From NCBI RefSeq assembly GCF_050947875.1, contig NC_134570.1, forward strand, positions 229,447,265-229,511,264: DNA of 64,000 nucleotides, in the 5' to 3' direction. Positions 42,111-54,147 of this stretch are shown one piece after another (position 1 is the stretch's first letter; each line of letters begins with the position of its first letter). Position numbers and translations under genes: made by a program. Under the pieces are notes generated by a model. It saw only the letters and a list, made by a program, of their open reading frames with translations. It had not been told where the DNA came from and did not search any database. Source of the stretch: Dermacentor variabilis (Eukaryota > Arthropoda > Arachnida > Ixodida > Ixodidae).

Positions 42111-43071
42111 GTACGGTTCTCTATATATCAGAAAGATTTTTGGAGGTCTATGGATTAATAGTTTTATCTACCGTTGAAACTCTAATTTGTCTATTCGGCA
42201 CTGGATCTCCTTTTGTGTGCATCTGGCTATTGTTAAATCATGGATGGACGTTGTGTGTCGGTACCTTAGCTCTGTACGCCGACGAATCGCACGGAGTTGC
42301 TGCAACTCTACGTCGGATCCTGAAAACATTGTAGCAAATGTTAGTGTGCATATCACATTCTGCATTGCTTACTTGATGGCATGCTGAACGCCAGAAGGGA
42401 GACCTTTGAAACAAGCTTCTTCCACGCTTGTTTCGAATGTACGTCAGTCAATTCGCCGGAGTGTGTTTGGCGAATGAGAGCTGGCGAAACCTTCGCTCTT
42501 AAGGTAACTGAGGAAATGATCACTCCCATGCGTCTTAACACCTAAGAACTGTTTCACATGAGTAGCAAAGCGAAGTGATACAAATGCGAAGTAGAAGTGA
42601 TAGAAATGCAGTGCGATATACCTGGTACAAAGGTAGTGCTCCCATCATTAAGCAAGGACAGTTCATGATCGGATACATGTGAAGCCAGTCGACGGCCCGA
42701 TGCGTTAATTTTGGAGCTTCCCTTGATCCGGGGATTCCAAATAAAGCTATCTCGCTCGTTCCCCAGTTCTGGTGCTGGGCGATAAGTTTCCTGTGATAAT
42801 CCATGGAGCAGGGTTGCCTGTCGATGTGTCTTCCAGTTTTTTGCAATCAAATCAGGTTTATCTTGATTAGTAGATATCCACAAGTGTAAAAGCTAGCTTT
42901 GTTTAACAGGAACGGAAACTTACTGATTCCTATCATGAGGTGGCACTTGCTGAACGACGTAGGTAAGTTCCCGATGAATATACACAACGACCTTGTTGCT
43001 TTTGCTCGAAGTTGAGGACAAGACTGATTAGTAACTTGATAGGCGGATTGGATTCGATTATTTCGGTTCAC
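42111..43071 (-). pseudogene. LINE-3 ORF2: endonuclease
   Basis: Minus strand. LIAKNWKTH and LSLLNDGSTTFVPGISH (42883-42554), then after a shift GVKTHGSDHFLSYLKSEGF (about 42540-42490), the GSDH block of the exonuclease-endonuclease-phosphatase fold. Upstream frames to about 43071 resemble its N-terminal half only weakly. Confidence 0.65.
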
Positions 43072-43121
43072 AGATTACGATGATTGGGAAGCGTTAGAGT
43101 ATAGATATTGACGAAAGTCAG

Positions 43122-43538
43122 TCATCCGACATCTAAGGCCTCCGGCATTGCACTGGATAATAGATGCTTCTTTGACCCCTTTGCGGAAAGATTGGTGATT
43201 ATCAGCCATGGTTTTATTCGAGGGCTGCTAGTACTGGGGCTGAGCGCGCCCAACACTTGCATGCCACTTCGAGTGGTTGTAGTTGCGATACTTGTCTGTA
43301 GCTCCTTCATGAAATTCATTAGGGGCCACACCATGGATATGATGTTTCGGTCGACCTTTGGTACTTCAACTGAAGTATGCATTGAAGTAGACATCAGGAG
43401 GGGAGGCTCCTTGGCAGGCTGTATGCGCAGAAGCGCAGTCCAGTCACCCGCGACATTAGACTTCTCCGTCCTCTTCCTTCGATCGGTTACGCCGCCGGAT
43501 AGCGCCGTCATCGACGCTCGCCGCAGGAACGGGCAGCC
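43122..43538 (-). pseudogene. Probable LINE-3 ORF1 fragment
   Basis: Minus-strand open frame ending at 43122, just upstream of LINE-3 ORF2 and cut by TIR copy 2 at 43539-43541. It reads EKSNVAGDWTALLRIQPAKE and MVWPLMNFMKELQTSIATTT. No diagnostic knuckle is visible. Position is the main argument, so the identity is tentative; the opposite strand is also open. Confidence 0.35.
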
Positions 43539-43541
43539 TAA

Positions 43542-46500
43542 GGCCTGTTTCACATGATGCGATTTTCGTCGCACCGGAAGTGCGATTTCCGTCGTTTGCG
43601 ATGGAAATCGCAGTCGCAGTGCCGAACCCCCGATTTTCGGCTGCGACCAACCGGTTGGTCGCACAGTCGCACCGTCGCAGCGATCGCTGCGTTTTTCCGT
43701 CGAAATTGCGCGATGAGCTATCATGGAGCTATTTCGCCGGTTTGTTATGGAAGTTGGCGTCTCGCGCAACAAGTGCAATTCGCGGAGACGTGGATTGCTG
43801 AATTCGGTACGTACGCGAAAGGAGAATAAAAATCTTGTACCACAGATTGCATTCTCCGATTGCTATGCGTTTGTTGACACAGTAGGCAGCAAATGAAGTG
43901 CATTTTCAGGTTTGCTTCGTACGCCTTTGCGAGTTGTCAGTACTTGGAGGTGTTCGATCCCCACCAGACAACGAGGTTGTCACAATTTTCTTTTGTTGCG
44001 TAGCATGCAAAAATCGCGCTTACGGAGCAGCTTGAATTATTTCAACCTCGGCAAGGGCAAATGACGAGACAGCAAAGTACCCGAAGTTTCAACGTTGTGC
44101 TGAACGGAGTACCGTTCAGTTGCATTTTCTTGTCAGTCTTCAAGCCTGAAGTTCCCGATGCCTCTTGAAAGGTTATCTCACTTATTAAACTTGTCAGAGC
44201 AAAAGTGTAGACTATCGTTATGAATTTTCTACGATAGCATTAAATTCGTGGCTTGGATAAACAGCGTCGTTAATTTGTTTTCGAATATTACATGCACGTT
44301 ATGTTGCACCTCTTCTCTGGAGATTTTTTTCTTGCACGGAAACCAATAAACATTGAATATGTTGTGGAGTTTGTACCCTTACTGCACCTGTATTAACATT
44401 TGCTTTGAAAGGTAATTAACTCTACACCTAGTAAATTAAGGAAATGATTCGCTTGCTATAGTGGCACAGTGACAACGTACCCTCCTGCACCGTCATGTGA
44501 AACTCGTGCAGGAGTGCGAAAAGCAGGCAAACAGCCTGTTCTTGTGGGGATACAACAGTAGAAAACGACACGTTAAAAAAAGTAAATCAAAACTGCAATG
44601 AACTCAGCCAGTTGCATCCCATCCTGTGAAACTGATTCTTTTAAGTACAAGCAGTTCTTGCCTGTTCACAGCTGATCAAGTGTGCAGAAACACTCATGCC
44701 TTACATGTTTCTAATAACAGTTTCTAATAAGTTTGTGATCGCATATATTAGTGTAACCCATGTAATGATATCCGCTGGGATTAATATCTTTATAAGTAAT
44801 AAAATAACTTGCTACATGCAAGAACATATCACCCGAGGATTTTAGAACAAGTTTCCGCATTTCAACTATAGACAATATGTGGTTTATTCAATAGAGAACC
44901 ACAAACTGCTTTTTTTCAATGGCAAACTTATTCCAAATTTTACTTACATACAGGCAAGAAAAAAATCTATAGACAAAAATATTGTTCAATTTATTCACCT
45001 GCCACTGTGGCTATAGCATTCTGCTGCTAACACAAGGCGACGGGTTCATTTGCCAGCCATGGAAGTCGCATTTCGATGGGAGTCATAGGTAAAAAAAGCT
45101 CTTGCACTTAAATTTAGTTCTTCCTCCTTTATTGAACCCTTAAATTCCTAGTACAATTGCATAGGGGGGCATGCTTATGCAAAATCTAACACCAATCGAA
45201 AGCAAAGGGCACAATTGTAAAACAACCATCTTTTGTGATAATTCGAGTGTGTGAACATTCATTGCATCAATATGTATTGTTAAACAGCACTGCACAAATA
45301 ACCGTAATCAGGTATAGCAAGTACTCTGTCGGGAAGCTGGTTCTACAGATATATAAATGTCAAGACATGAATGCTCATACTACGTCGCACACATAGCACA
45401 AAGAACTCCTTTTTCAAGACTTGTTCCTTCTGGCAGATATGAGTGGGCCATAAGCAGCAGAAACTTTATTGCAGGGCATTGCGCAATACCGCTTATGAAA
45501 GAATTAAGAGAGTGAAGAGGCTTTTAACCGCAGTACCTCCTGCTATTCTAATGAGGGGAACGATGAGCAAAAAAATTTCTGGTGGAGCATTTAAGTCAAA
45601 CAGTAACTTTTTGAAAGAACAGTTGGAGGTACATTTGGCCCATCCACACCAACAACACAGGGATACTACAAGAAGTACTACAGCCTATGGTGTACTACAG
45701 TTTATGGGAAAGATACTTTATACAGAAATCAAGAATGATTCAACGAGCTCTTGACAACACTGCAGACTTTCTTGGCCAATCTGGCCTCTCGCTTTCTGAT
45801 AAGTCACCTTACATCGACGTTAGAAAAAAGACTAGAATCAAGAACTACCCCAGATTGCACATTGTGCTCCACATGGCTGGAGAAATATACCCGCAAGCCA
45901 ACATCCACAAATCCTCAGCTAGTGTAAGACCATGACGGCAAAGCCAGCAAGTGGGTGAAACAATTATGCCATGCCTGGACGCAAATTCTACACCTGGTGA
46001 AAATAATCTTGAAATCATGGGGGGTGGACGAGTGGATACTATGCAAAATCGCAGGTGCTGTGCTTGTGTCTAAGCTATTGTACGGAATGAATTACTAGCA
46101 GGGCACGAAAAAGACAGCTCATCGAATACAGGCATTGAGTAATAACAGGTCTTTAGGACTTTACCATGCTTGAAGACCTCTATGAGAAATAGCAAACAAA
46201 CAAGCACCTAGACAGAGTAGAGTTGCAGCCTGCAGTACAAATTCTTTGTCTTAAAAGCTCAGAACCTGGTCCCAAGATACTATGCCAGCTAGCATATGAG
46301 ATACAAAGACTACTACCTTTTTCTTCAGAAACAACCTCGGGAACACCTTAACTTGAAACACAACAGGCCCATACCGTGCAATATGGGGGCAAACAATTAG
46401 GCCAGGAGACTATATGCACCTGCCAAACACACAGAGGAGATTGCTAATCATGAAGATGCAAGCAAACATCAGGCACATATAGTACACTGATATGGCAATA

Positions 46501-46955
46501 GTAGTGTAACAGTAGTCTGACACTATTTAAATTAAACCCCATATAAGTGAGTACCATTCCAGGTCATCCTACACCTAGAAAAGCTGAACTGAAAGCAATC
46601 AAAGCAGCACTTTTAGTGCAATTTACACCCTGGACAACACCCTGGACACCGGCATGGATTCACCAGAAACAGTCTGGGCCTGCACATTACATGAGATTGT
46701 CAGGAAAATCAGGAAATTGACACGCGACTTGCAAACACATGGCCAAGAATTAAATTACAGGATACATAGCTATGCAGATATTCCAGGACACAAGCGGTCT
46801 TATAAGCCCGACATAAGAGCTGAAAACTGGACGAGTTGGTGTGTATACGTTATTAACTAAAGCGCAACAGTTAGACAACGGACAAGAACGAAGCGCTCTG
46901 TGTGTTCACTTCCTTCTTGTCCATCGTATTTCTGTTGAACTATAGCTAATGAATT
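43542..46955 (+). mobile_element. TIR element, copy 2 (inverted relative of copy 1; distal end lost)
   Basis: Begins GGCCTGTTTCACATGATGCG right after TAA (43539-43541) and matches the inverted copy 1 from 34138 downward. The match covers the GTCGC-rich subterminal region, the AT-rich interior and the LINE 3' half, but lacks the gypsy fragment that copy 1 carries at 31195-32359. Similarity stops near 46955, at the end of the LINE part. No opposite terminal repeat was found, so this copy is truncated or further rearranged. Confidence 0.7.
45443..46860 (+). pseudogene. LINE (RNase H-type) 3' half inside TIR copy 2
   Basis: Plus-strand counterpart of 29700-31100: NTAYERIKRVKRLLTAVP, QRALDNTADFLGQSGLSLSD, RIKNYPRLHIVLHMAGEIYP, then degraded frames with LVSKLLYGMNY and PRKAELKAIKAALL, and SPETVWACTLHEIVRKIRKL, then DIPGHKRSYKPDI. 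Frames change several times; no catalytic RT box remains. Confidence 0.65.
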
Positions 46956-47804
46956 CATGAGGCTGCACAGGAGAAGAATGATACCTCCGCCCAATGGCCC
47001 GATTTCACATTCAAATCCATGCGTGTGCGCACACACACAAATGCTGCAAGGGTGCATAGCATGAAGCAGTAACAACAGGATCATAATAGAGATGGATGAG
47101 GACTAACTTTCAACTAAGGTTCATACAAACTATCAGAAAAAGGTATACAAATTACCAACAAAAAAGACATCTTTGAAGGCTAGATAAAAATTGGTGCTTG
47201 ATGCAGCCGAACATAAATAAGAATGCTACAGAAAGAAAATACAGAAAAATTCCAAGAGCAGGGAAAAGATCATTACAATTGCCAATCCTGAATGCCAGCA
47301 CCTTTCAAGAAACACTGTTCTTATTCCATTGGACAGACTGGCAGCTTGCTTATGCAAGCACACACTTCCAGTTCCATGCGATTGAAAAAAAAACTAGTTT
47401 CTTGGAAGGTAGCCACAAGTGCACTTCGTGATTACAATGTGTCTTTTTCCTGGACTTGTGTATATATAAGTATTTTCTCCCTTTCCTGTTTTTATGTTTT
47501 GCTTCATCAAGCACTAGTTTTTATCAGGTTTTATTGTTGTACTACTTTCTGGTAATCTTTAAAAATCACTGCATTTTCACAATCAACATTTTAATCAGAA
47601 GTTACCGTACCCTGTTCTTACTGCTTCACACTGTACGATCTTGCAACATTGCCCAAATAATAAATTGTGCAAGGTGCACATAAACATTATCAGGGCCATT
47701 AAAGTTACTTGTTGCAGTCTTAAAAATAAAGAATAGCCTGGCTACAAACAGCACCAGAGAATACATAGGACGAACAAGAAAACCGAGATGATCTAATGCC
47801 CTAA
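46956..47804. other. No gene recognised
   Basis: AT-rich sequence with a CACACACA run at 47020-47040. One frame (47198-47431) is open but matches nothing I know. Confidence 0.4.
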
Positions 47805-48284
47805 AGTTTAATGTACACACCGAGTAAAGGCTGGCTGACAAGCAATAAATCGAACGTACACAAAAAGGAAAAGCAAAAATTCATGTTTGTTTCCTGACAG
47901 GAAGTGCATCGATTTCTAATGCAGGCCATGCTGACAAGATTCTCCCAGCATTTTTAGATCTAAAGCTTCCATAATTTCTCTAGGCAGCTGATCTGCACGG
48001 AATGCTAGCTTCTTCCTCTACAATGCACACTCGGATGTCGATGATGCATTGTAGAGGAAGAAGCTCGCATTCTGTGGAGATCGGCTGCGTAGAGAAATTA
48101 TGTAAGCTGTAGATGCGAAGACAGTGGGAGAATCTTGTTTCAGCATGGCCTGTGTTACACTTTCAGAGATGGATGCGTTTCCTGTTGGGATCTCTATGGA
48201 CACACATCCGATTTTGCTTCTGTTTTTTGTGTAAGTTCGATTTATTACTTGTCGACCAGTATTTACTCGGCATGTTCAATAAAC
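47805..48284. repeat. Long inverted repeat (hairpin), ~230-bp arms
   Basis: Left arm about 47805-48027, right arm 48045-48284, spacer 17 bp (48028-48044). The inner 19 bp are perfectly complementary (CTTCTTCCTCTACAATGCA). Further out, ATAATTTCTCTA-GCAGC, CAGGCCATGCTGA, ACAGGAA and AATAAATCGAAC-TACACAAAAA recur inverted with scattered mismatches and small gaps. A transcript of either strand could fold into one long stem. Confidence 0.8.
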
Positions 48285-48798
48285 TTTCATTTGTTAATAC
48301 ACCTCATGATCGTCTTGTTCTCTAGCAGAAAGGTGTTCATTCTTTCTACAGTGAAGCTGCATATGCCTAGACGAAACACTTGTGGTCCAATCACAAAAAC
48401 CCTAGTGTAGGGGTATGAGCCATTGTTTAGGGGGGTGTGAGCCATTGCATTTGTCTTACATGATGGACGGAGAAATTTCTTCTTGGGAAGACATTGAAAT
48501 GCTTATGCATTTAAAACATATACATTTATCTACGTATTATTGCGGGGAAGGGACACAGAGGGGGACAGGGTTAAGACAAGATCATGATGCCATAATTATT
48601 TCGCAGCAAAGGTGTGGTGGGCTTTTAACTACACCGATAGTGGTGTCGTTTCTCTTGCAGCAGAGCGTGCGTGCAACAGCCTCTTTCCGACTACCCGATA
48701 GTTTCAAAAATGTGCCCCAGTATTTAATTATATGAGATGTGCAGCCCCGGTGTGTCACTTGGTAACTAAAGTGCATAACCAAGTCAAAGATACTGTGA
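48285..48798. other. No gene recognised
   Basis: Continues from the hairpin to the hAT-like element. Contains a TACAGTGAAGCTGCATATGC stretch of unknown origin; no conserved frame. Confidence 0.35.
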
Positions 48799-48806
48799 TT
48801 AACGCA

Positions 48807-51800
48807 CAGTGGCGTAGCTAGGTCGTCTGGCACCCGGGGCCCATAAGTCTTCTGTCAAACCCCCCCCCCCCGGCTGTAGTTGAGGAAGGCGAGGATATCG
48901 ACAATTTCCGGGTTTCAGCAACCAGTACAGCCGCCTCGGATACCGCGCACGTCCCCCGGGTCCCCCTATTCTTCGCTTTCTTTCCCAGAGATCACCAATG
49001 CGGCAGGTATTGGCGCCTCGCTGGCGTAGTATGAGGGATCACGCGGCGTGCTCCTCATAGGTTTTGCTGTCAGCGCTCACTGAAAAAACCACGCGGGAGC
49101 TCTCCCGGACATTTATGTAAGTACTTTCGAAATGAAAGAAGGTTTTTACTATCTAAATTATAGTCTTGGGCAAACTGAAAGCACAGAATCGTTTACAGAC
49201 GCCATCTCTTTACCGAATACGTACAGTGAACGCCACTGTGCGCGGTCGCCGCGATGGAGTCTCCCGAACCGGCTTCTTGCGTGAAAGGTAGGCAAACGCT
49301 GAGAGTAAACTATGTGAAATATGTTGTTAGAGTGGGCTGTCTGTATAACCAAACGGGGCATAACAGAATGAAGCCTCAATGCAGCGATCGCACAGCTTCG
49401 CAGCGACCGACTGCGCGTCTGCATGCTTGTCCGCGCACTGTTTCGCTTTCGCCGCGTGCGCGTTTTCGCACCGTGCCATGAGCTTTAGGCCGCAGAATAT
49501 GAGCATTTCACAGTATGCGAGCAACCATTGTTGCGTGGGCGCTATCAGAGTTGTTCAAAAATAATTTCATTTTAGAGACTTCGACGCCTACAGGGACTGT
49601 GAAGTGCCGACGCGACGATTCAATCTTTTTTTCTTCTAAATTCTTGGACGTTTCAATATTATTTCTCGAGTTGCGTCGCACTATATATTTATCGGTTTTC
49701 TCAGCGTGCGATTTCCCGCTGCTTCTTTCTTTGTAATCCAGTGCATTATTTCATAACGCAAACATGACCATATGCCATGCTTTTTTTTAATGTGCTTCTT
49801 ACCGCTCCCTTTCCACTCCAGTGAACTTGCCAGTATCTATAGCATCGACAAGTTCATAGACCAAACTGTCATGACATTAGTCGGGCAGCGGACTCGGGCG
49901 AGAGTCTCAGTGGGCGTTTTTCGAACATCGCAGACCCGGCGCCGTAGCAGAAACCTTCCTCGCGTCTGTGCTTGCTGCATACCCGAGTTGTAGCCGATGA
50001 CTGTTTGCCGGTTTTATGTTTCGCGAGCCAAGCTTCACGCAGCTTCTTGTCCTGCGGCTACGTATGAATAAGGCTGACACCGGGCTCCGTTGCGTACGTC
50101 CTGCATTGCGGCACCGAGCAGTAGCCTACCATGTTGCGCGCCTGCAAAGGCAGCCACTACGTATTGTAGTGCTTTCAATCGTGTTAAAGGAGACACTCGA
50201 ACCGGGAAAAGCTCGCCACTAAATGAGGACCGCAGCGTACGAGGGAACTTGAACTCTCATCTCCAGCTCGCTTCGGCGCTCCCGAAGCAGCCGACGCGGC
50301 CGCTATGTCCACGTGATCCATCCTAGCACGTCACGCCGACGGTGGCGCCAGCTTTTCCCATGGTGGAGCTCGATGCCAATACACGCTGTTTTTTCTGCGC
50401 CAAATAACACGGGGTGCTGCACTGATAACTTGTGATAAGCGCATGTGCACATCTTCTGTCAGACTGTAAGGCTTGGCAACCAATACAAATGCGGCATCGT
50501 GGCAAATACGGCTGACGTCACAAGTAAAAAAAAATTTTTATAAAGTTTTAATTACCAATTTTACCGGCAACATTGCATTTGCAAAATTGAAGGCCGACAT
50601 TCATATCTTGCCCAACAACAACTTCACAAAAATCGTCGTGGATACTACTGCCCGCAGTATTTTGGTTGTGGGCAGCCCTAAACGAAAATGAAATTGTGTC
50701 TCAGTGACGCTGATCTCCCCACCAAATTAGAAAAACGGAAAACGCCACCTGCCTCCCTGCTGCACGGGCGCCAATGCTATGACGATTACGAGTTCTCTTC
50801 ATTCTAATCAATAAAGCCTTGTTTTTATTTGCTGCTATACGGTCAAACGTGATTATTCGAGCTGCGGTACCACCAAAAGATTGGGAACAGAATAGAGCAC
50901 GCTTCGCGTCGATTCTTGGCGTCACCATAAAAAAAAGAAAAAGAAGACCGCGATGAAGCCCGTGCCAGCGAAACCTGTTGGTCTACACTCGCAATGGAGA
51001 GGGTTGAGGGATCAACGTCACTGGTCCACTATTTCATATTTCTTTCGCTACTGCCATACTGGGCGCCGCCCGCCGTGCCAAAGTACCGTAGGTTGTAGCA
51101 CCCAAAACGATTTTGTTTAAGAAGTTTTTGTTCAGTTAATAATATTATTTGAGTCCTCAATTCTTGGAATTGAAGTGCTTCCTCTATAAGTACTAATTAA
51201 GGAATTATTAAGAATATGGTTATTACTTATCTGCCATATTTTTCACGCTACCGAGTTCCTAGCAATCACAAAGACACGTAACTTCATAGAATATCGGGAA
51301 GTATACTTACAAAATTCATGTTTTCTTTTTTGTAAAATTCTGTGCAGCTGACACAGACACTGTACTTGTGACATGAAGTCACACAATAATAACAGTTTTC
51401 TGAAACTTTCGAGGGTAGGAAGGAAAGCGTGAAACATACCGCCATGTTTCGCAGCGGCTTCTCGGAGCGAGCGGGAGAGGGGAAGTAAAAGCGAGCTGAA
51501 CATCGCAACACCCGCGACTATATGCAGCCTGTCGAGTCATACGCCGCCAAACTCTTCGGCTGCACCTAGTCTGAAGACGATCCAGAGAATCCGATTCGCG
51601 ACTTTTGACGGCCGCACTTACGCAACGTCGCTCTCAACGAACGCTTCGCTGTAAACGCGAGCGCCGGGTGCGCTGGTTGAACGCCCTCTTTCTGCTGTCT
51701 TTGTTCGTCTTCGCTGCGCGTTCTGAAGGGAAGAGGGACTCAAGAGCCTCAACGCCTTACTACGCCTCACTGCATGTTTAGCGACTCCTGCTCCCAGCAT

Positions 51801-52119
51801 CAACACACGGTACGAGCGCACCCCACATGAAACGTTCCGCTAAGGCGAGTAGATTAGCGACCATTTCGCGAAATAAATTTTTTAGCCCGCACATTCGTGC
51901 AATTATTTAGTGGGGTGTTTATAGAGCTGCAGCCGACAATTCTGCAGCGCAACGCATCGGGTACATGAGCTCGGGCTTCTGGAGCATTCTTTGCCATTTG
52001 CGGCCAGTCAAGCCGGCGGAAAGAGGGGTGTCTTCAGGCGTATGACACCCCCCCCCCTCCTCTGACCCCTTGCACCCAGGGCCCACGACCCCCCGGCCCC
52101 CCCTGTTGCTACGCCACTG
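48807..52119. mobile_element. hAT-like 3.3-kb element with 8-bp TSD
   Basis: Starts CAGTGGCGTAGCTAGG and ends with the inverse (GCTACGCCACTG). The extended ends share inverted GGGCCC and C/G-run blocks. TTAACGCA stands directly outside both ends (48799-48806 and 52120-52127). An 8-bp duplication with CA/TG terminal repeats is diagnostic of hAT-type transposition. No hAT transposase (BED finger or dimerisation block) was recognised inside, so it appears non-autonomous. Confidence 0.8.
49253..50000 (+). other. Possible exon-like pieces inside the hAT-like element
   Basis: An ATG at 49254 (GCCGCGATGG context) opens 13 codons (MESPEPASCVKG) ending at a donor-like AAAGGTAGGC. CCCTTTCCACTCCAG near 49820 looks like a splice acceptor followed by a frame to about 49993. 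Joining them directly gives an early stop, so they are not shown to be one gene. Could be captured host or degenerate transposase exons. Confidence 0.2.
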
Positions 52120-52589
52120 TTAACGCATTACAAAACACAAATGCGTAACATAATTCAGAAAGACTGATGGACCCGCTGGATTAACACAATGAACCACTCA
52201 TTGCAGTTTCCATGATGGTGATCTTGCAAAGCGCGATGTGTGGCATCCCAAATAAACAGTTTGATAAACCCAAGCCAAATGTGTGCATAACCTCATTAAG
52301 AAACACAGACGTAAAGAATAATATAGAGACTTGAATAAAACGTCGGAATTAAACCAGTGATAAACACCAGAGCCGCACATTTCAGTTTCGCTGGTTCACC
52401 ATTTGTACACCCCCGCAGGGTTGTCTGCGTCAGCAGGCGTTTGGTGCGTTGCGATGCCACGCACCCGAGCACATGAGGGTTGGATCTTCCCGCGTGTAGC
52501 CGTGCGCGGTTTAGCCGTATCTGGGGAAAGGGGGATCCTGGAGGTTGAGCCGATGCTGGGTGTTTGGACTTTTAAGGCCCCCCGGCGGA

Positions 52590-53200
52590 GGTAACACAGG
52601 TGTTCGTCAAAGATCGATGAAAATATGACGTCGTCATCAGGACAAACAAGGCAAATATGCCATTTAAGACCGGCGAGAACAGTGTCCATCATTCTATTGA
52701 ATTTAACAGGCGCAGAGCACAGGCCGAAGTGAGCACTTTGAATTCATACAGGCCTTCCGGTGTAACAGAAACAGTGTTTTGGCAATCCCACTCATGAACT
52801 TCAATCTGCCAGTACCGTTTTCAAATCTATACATAAAATACTTGGCCCGTCGCAGCCTGTCAAATGAATCATCGATGCGGGTAACGGGATACGCGTGTTA
52901 TTTAGCCAGGCTGTTTAGCCTCATGTAGTCAAGAAAACGACCAGCGATGACCAGGGACATTTGGAAGGCTGTATAACACCGTCCTGAAGCATCACGTCGA
53001 CTTGCTTATGCATCACCTCACAATCTTTGGTCGAAACTTGGTAAGGCTGTTGTTTTATGGGGGAGACGTCGCTATACGTAATGATTTCGTGTTTCGTGGA
53101 GGGCGTTTGATGCCCCTTGGAGTCAAAAACTTTTGCGGACAGTGCAAAGTGACTTCTCAAAATGACTAGTGTGAAAAGACAACCAGAATAATAAAGAATC
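52590..53200 (-). pseudogene. Ty3/gypsy reverse transcriptase fragment
   Basis: Minus strand in several frames. TKHEIITYSDVSP, PYQVSTKDCEVMHKQVDVML, DGVIQPSKCPWSSLVVF (53180-52930), then LRPVLRAC/FGLCSAPVKF-type sequence near 52720, then RMMDTVLAGLKWHICLVCPD (catalytic box LDD changed to PDD). Then DVIFSSIFDEHLCYL and the end of similarity near 52590. Part of the palm is missing or degenerate between 52925 and 52730. Confidence 0.7.
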
Positions 53201-53239
53201 TGTAACAAACTTGCCAAAAGCACATGGCATGTTAGCAAC

Positions 53240-54110
53240 AGAAAGTGGATATATCATCACTCCTTGTTATTGTCTTCTGGAAGTGTCAGATGTATCAGTC
53301 AGCACAGGATCACTATGAACGCAAGACAGCTCTCTTCACTATTCGACTGGAATCAATGGCCAACCAAGCAAGACAGTCTTAAATAAACATCCAACATGCA
53401 CCTTGCAGCTGCCTATACATGACACTGCAATGCCACTCAGAACCATGACACCCAAAAATAATATGCAACTCATGCAAATGTTCAATTCACCACTGCACAC
53501 ATCTCTTATATGTCAAAAGGTTTATAAGTTCAACCTTTCTCACTTTTCTCGCAGACGCATTTTACTTAGAACTTGCAATTTAACCTCCTAATAAGGTAGA
53601 CATAACATACAAAAAGGGCTACATTGATGTAATATTTTTATTGAACCTCACTACATGGTTTCGTTTTACAACTCAGATTACATAAACTATGCATGGTAAG
53701 ATGCTTGCCGAAAGCAACTGGTTGGCAATCGACAATTCAATTTAGGGGAAGATGCTCCTCGAAAAAAACATTTAATATTTGTACTAAAGATTTGAAAATC
53801 CACCCACTTATATTTCTGCGTAGCTGCTACAGTTCTTGAGTTAAGTTCTACACAGTGGGAAAATAGTGATTTTGCAGGCACTGTGTTGGGGGGGGGGGGT
53901 ACTAATTTTTTTCAAAACGCATTGTGCTGTAGCTTATTTAGCTCTTTGTAGACCGCAAACTGTCGATATCTAATCAAATAGCATGTACAATTACTGGAAC
54001 TATAAAAATGAATTGGGACACTTCAACAAATTTTCTTTCACAATCTCATGAAAATAATCTTGTGCACTTACAATGGCCTTATAGTAACGAAATTTGGCAT
54101 ACACACTAGC
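53240..54110. other. No gene recognised
   Basis: AT-rich, with a G run at about 53887-53899. Weak frames only. Confidence 0.4.
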
Positions 54111-54123
54111 GAGTTTTATAATA

Positions 54124-54147
54124 GGGGCCCCAATAGTTTGGGGCCCC
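54124..54147. repeat. GC-rich hairpin upstream of Harbinger relic
   Basis: GGGGCCCCAA and TTGGGGCCCC separated by TAGT: 10-bp perfect arms. It stands at the edge of AT-rich DNA about 780 bp before the transposase start and may mark one end of the element, but no matching copy was found beyond 57827. Confidence 0.6.

Noticed and set aside
42540..42560. ACTGTTTCACATGAG near 42547, like the TIR element terminus
   Set aside because: It sits in LINE-3 endonuclease coding sequence, lacks the GATGCG continuation and GTCGC-rich flank, and has no partner end.
43108..43557. Plus-strand frame of 149 codons at 43108-43557
   Set aside because: It crosses the boundary between LINE-3 and TIR copy 2, so it cannot be an old gene; the minus frame fits LINE-3 orientation better.
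48028..48044. Hairpin spacer read as a CRISPR-type spacer
   Set aside because: Only one inverted pair; no direct repeats with regular spacers anywhere in the window.
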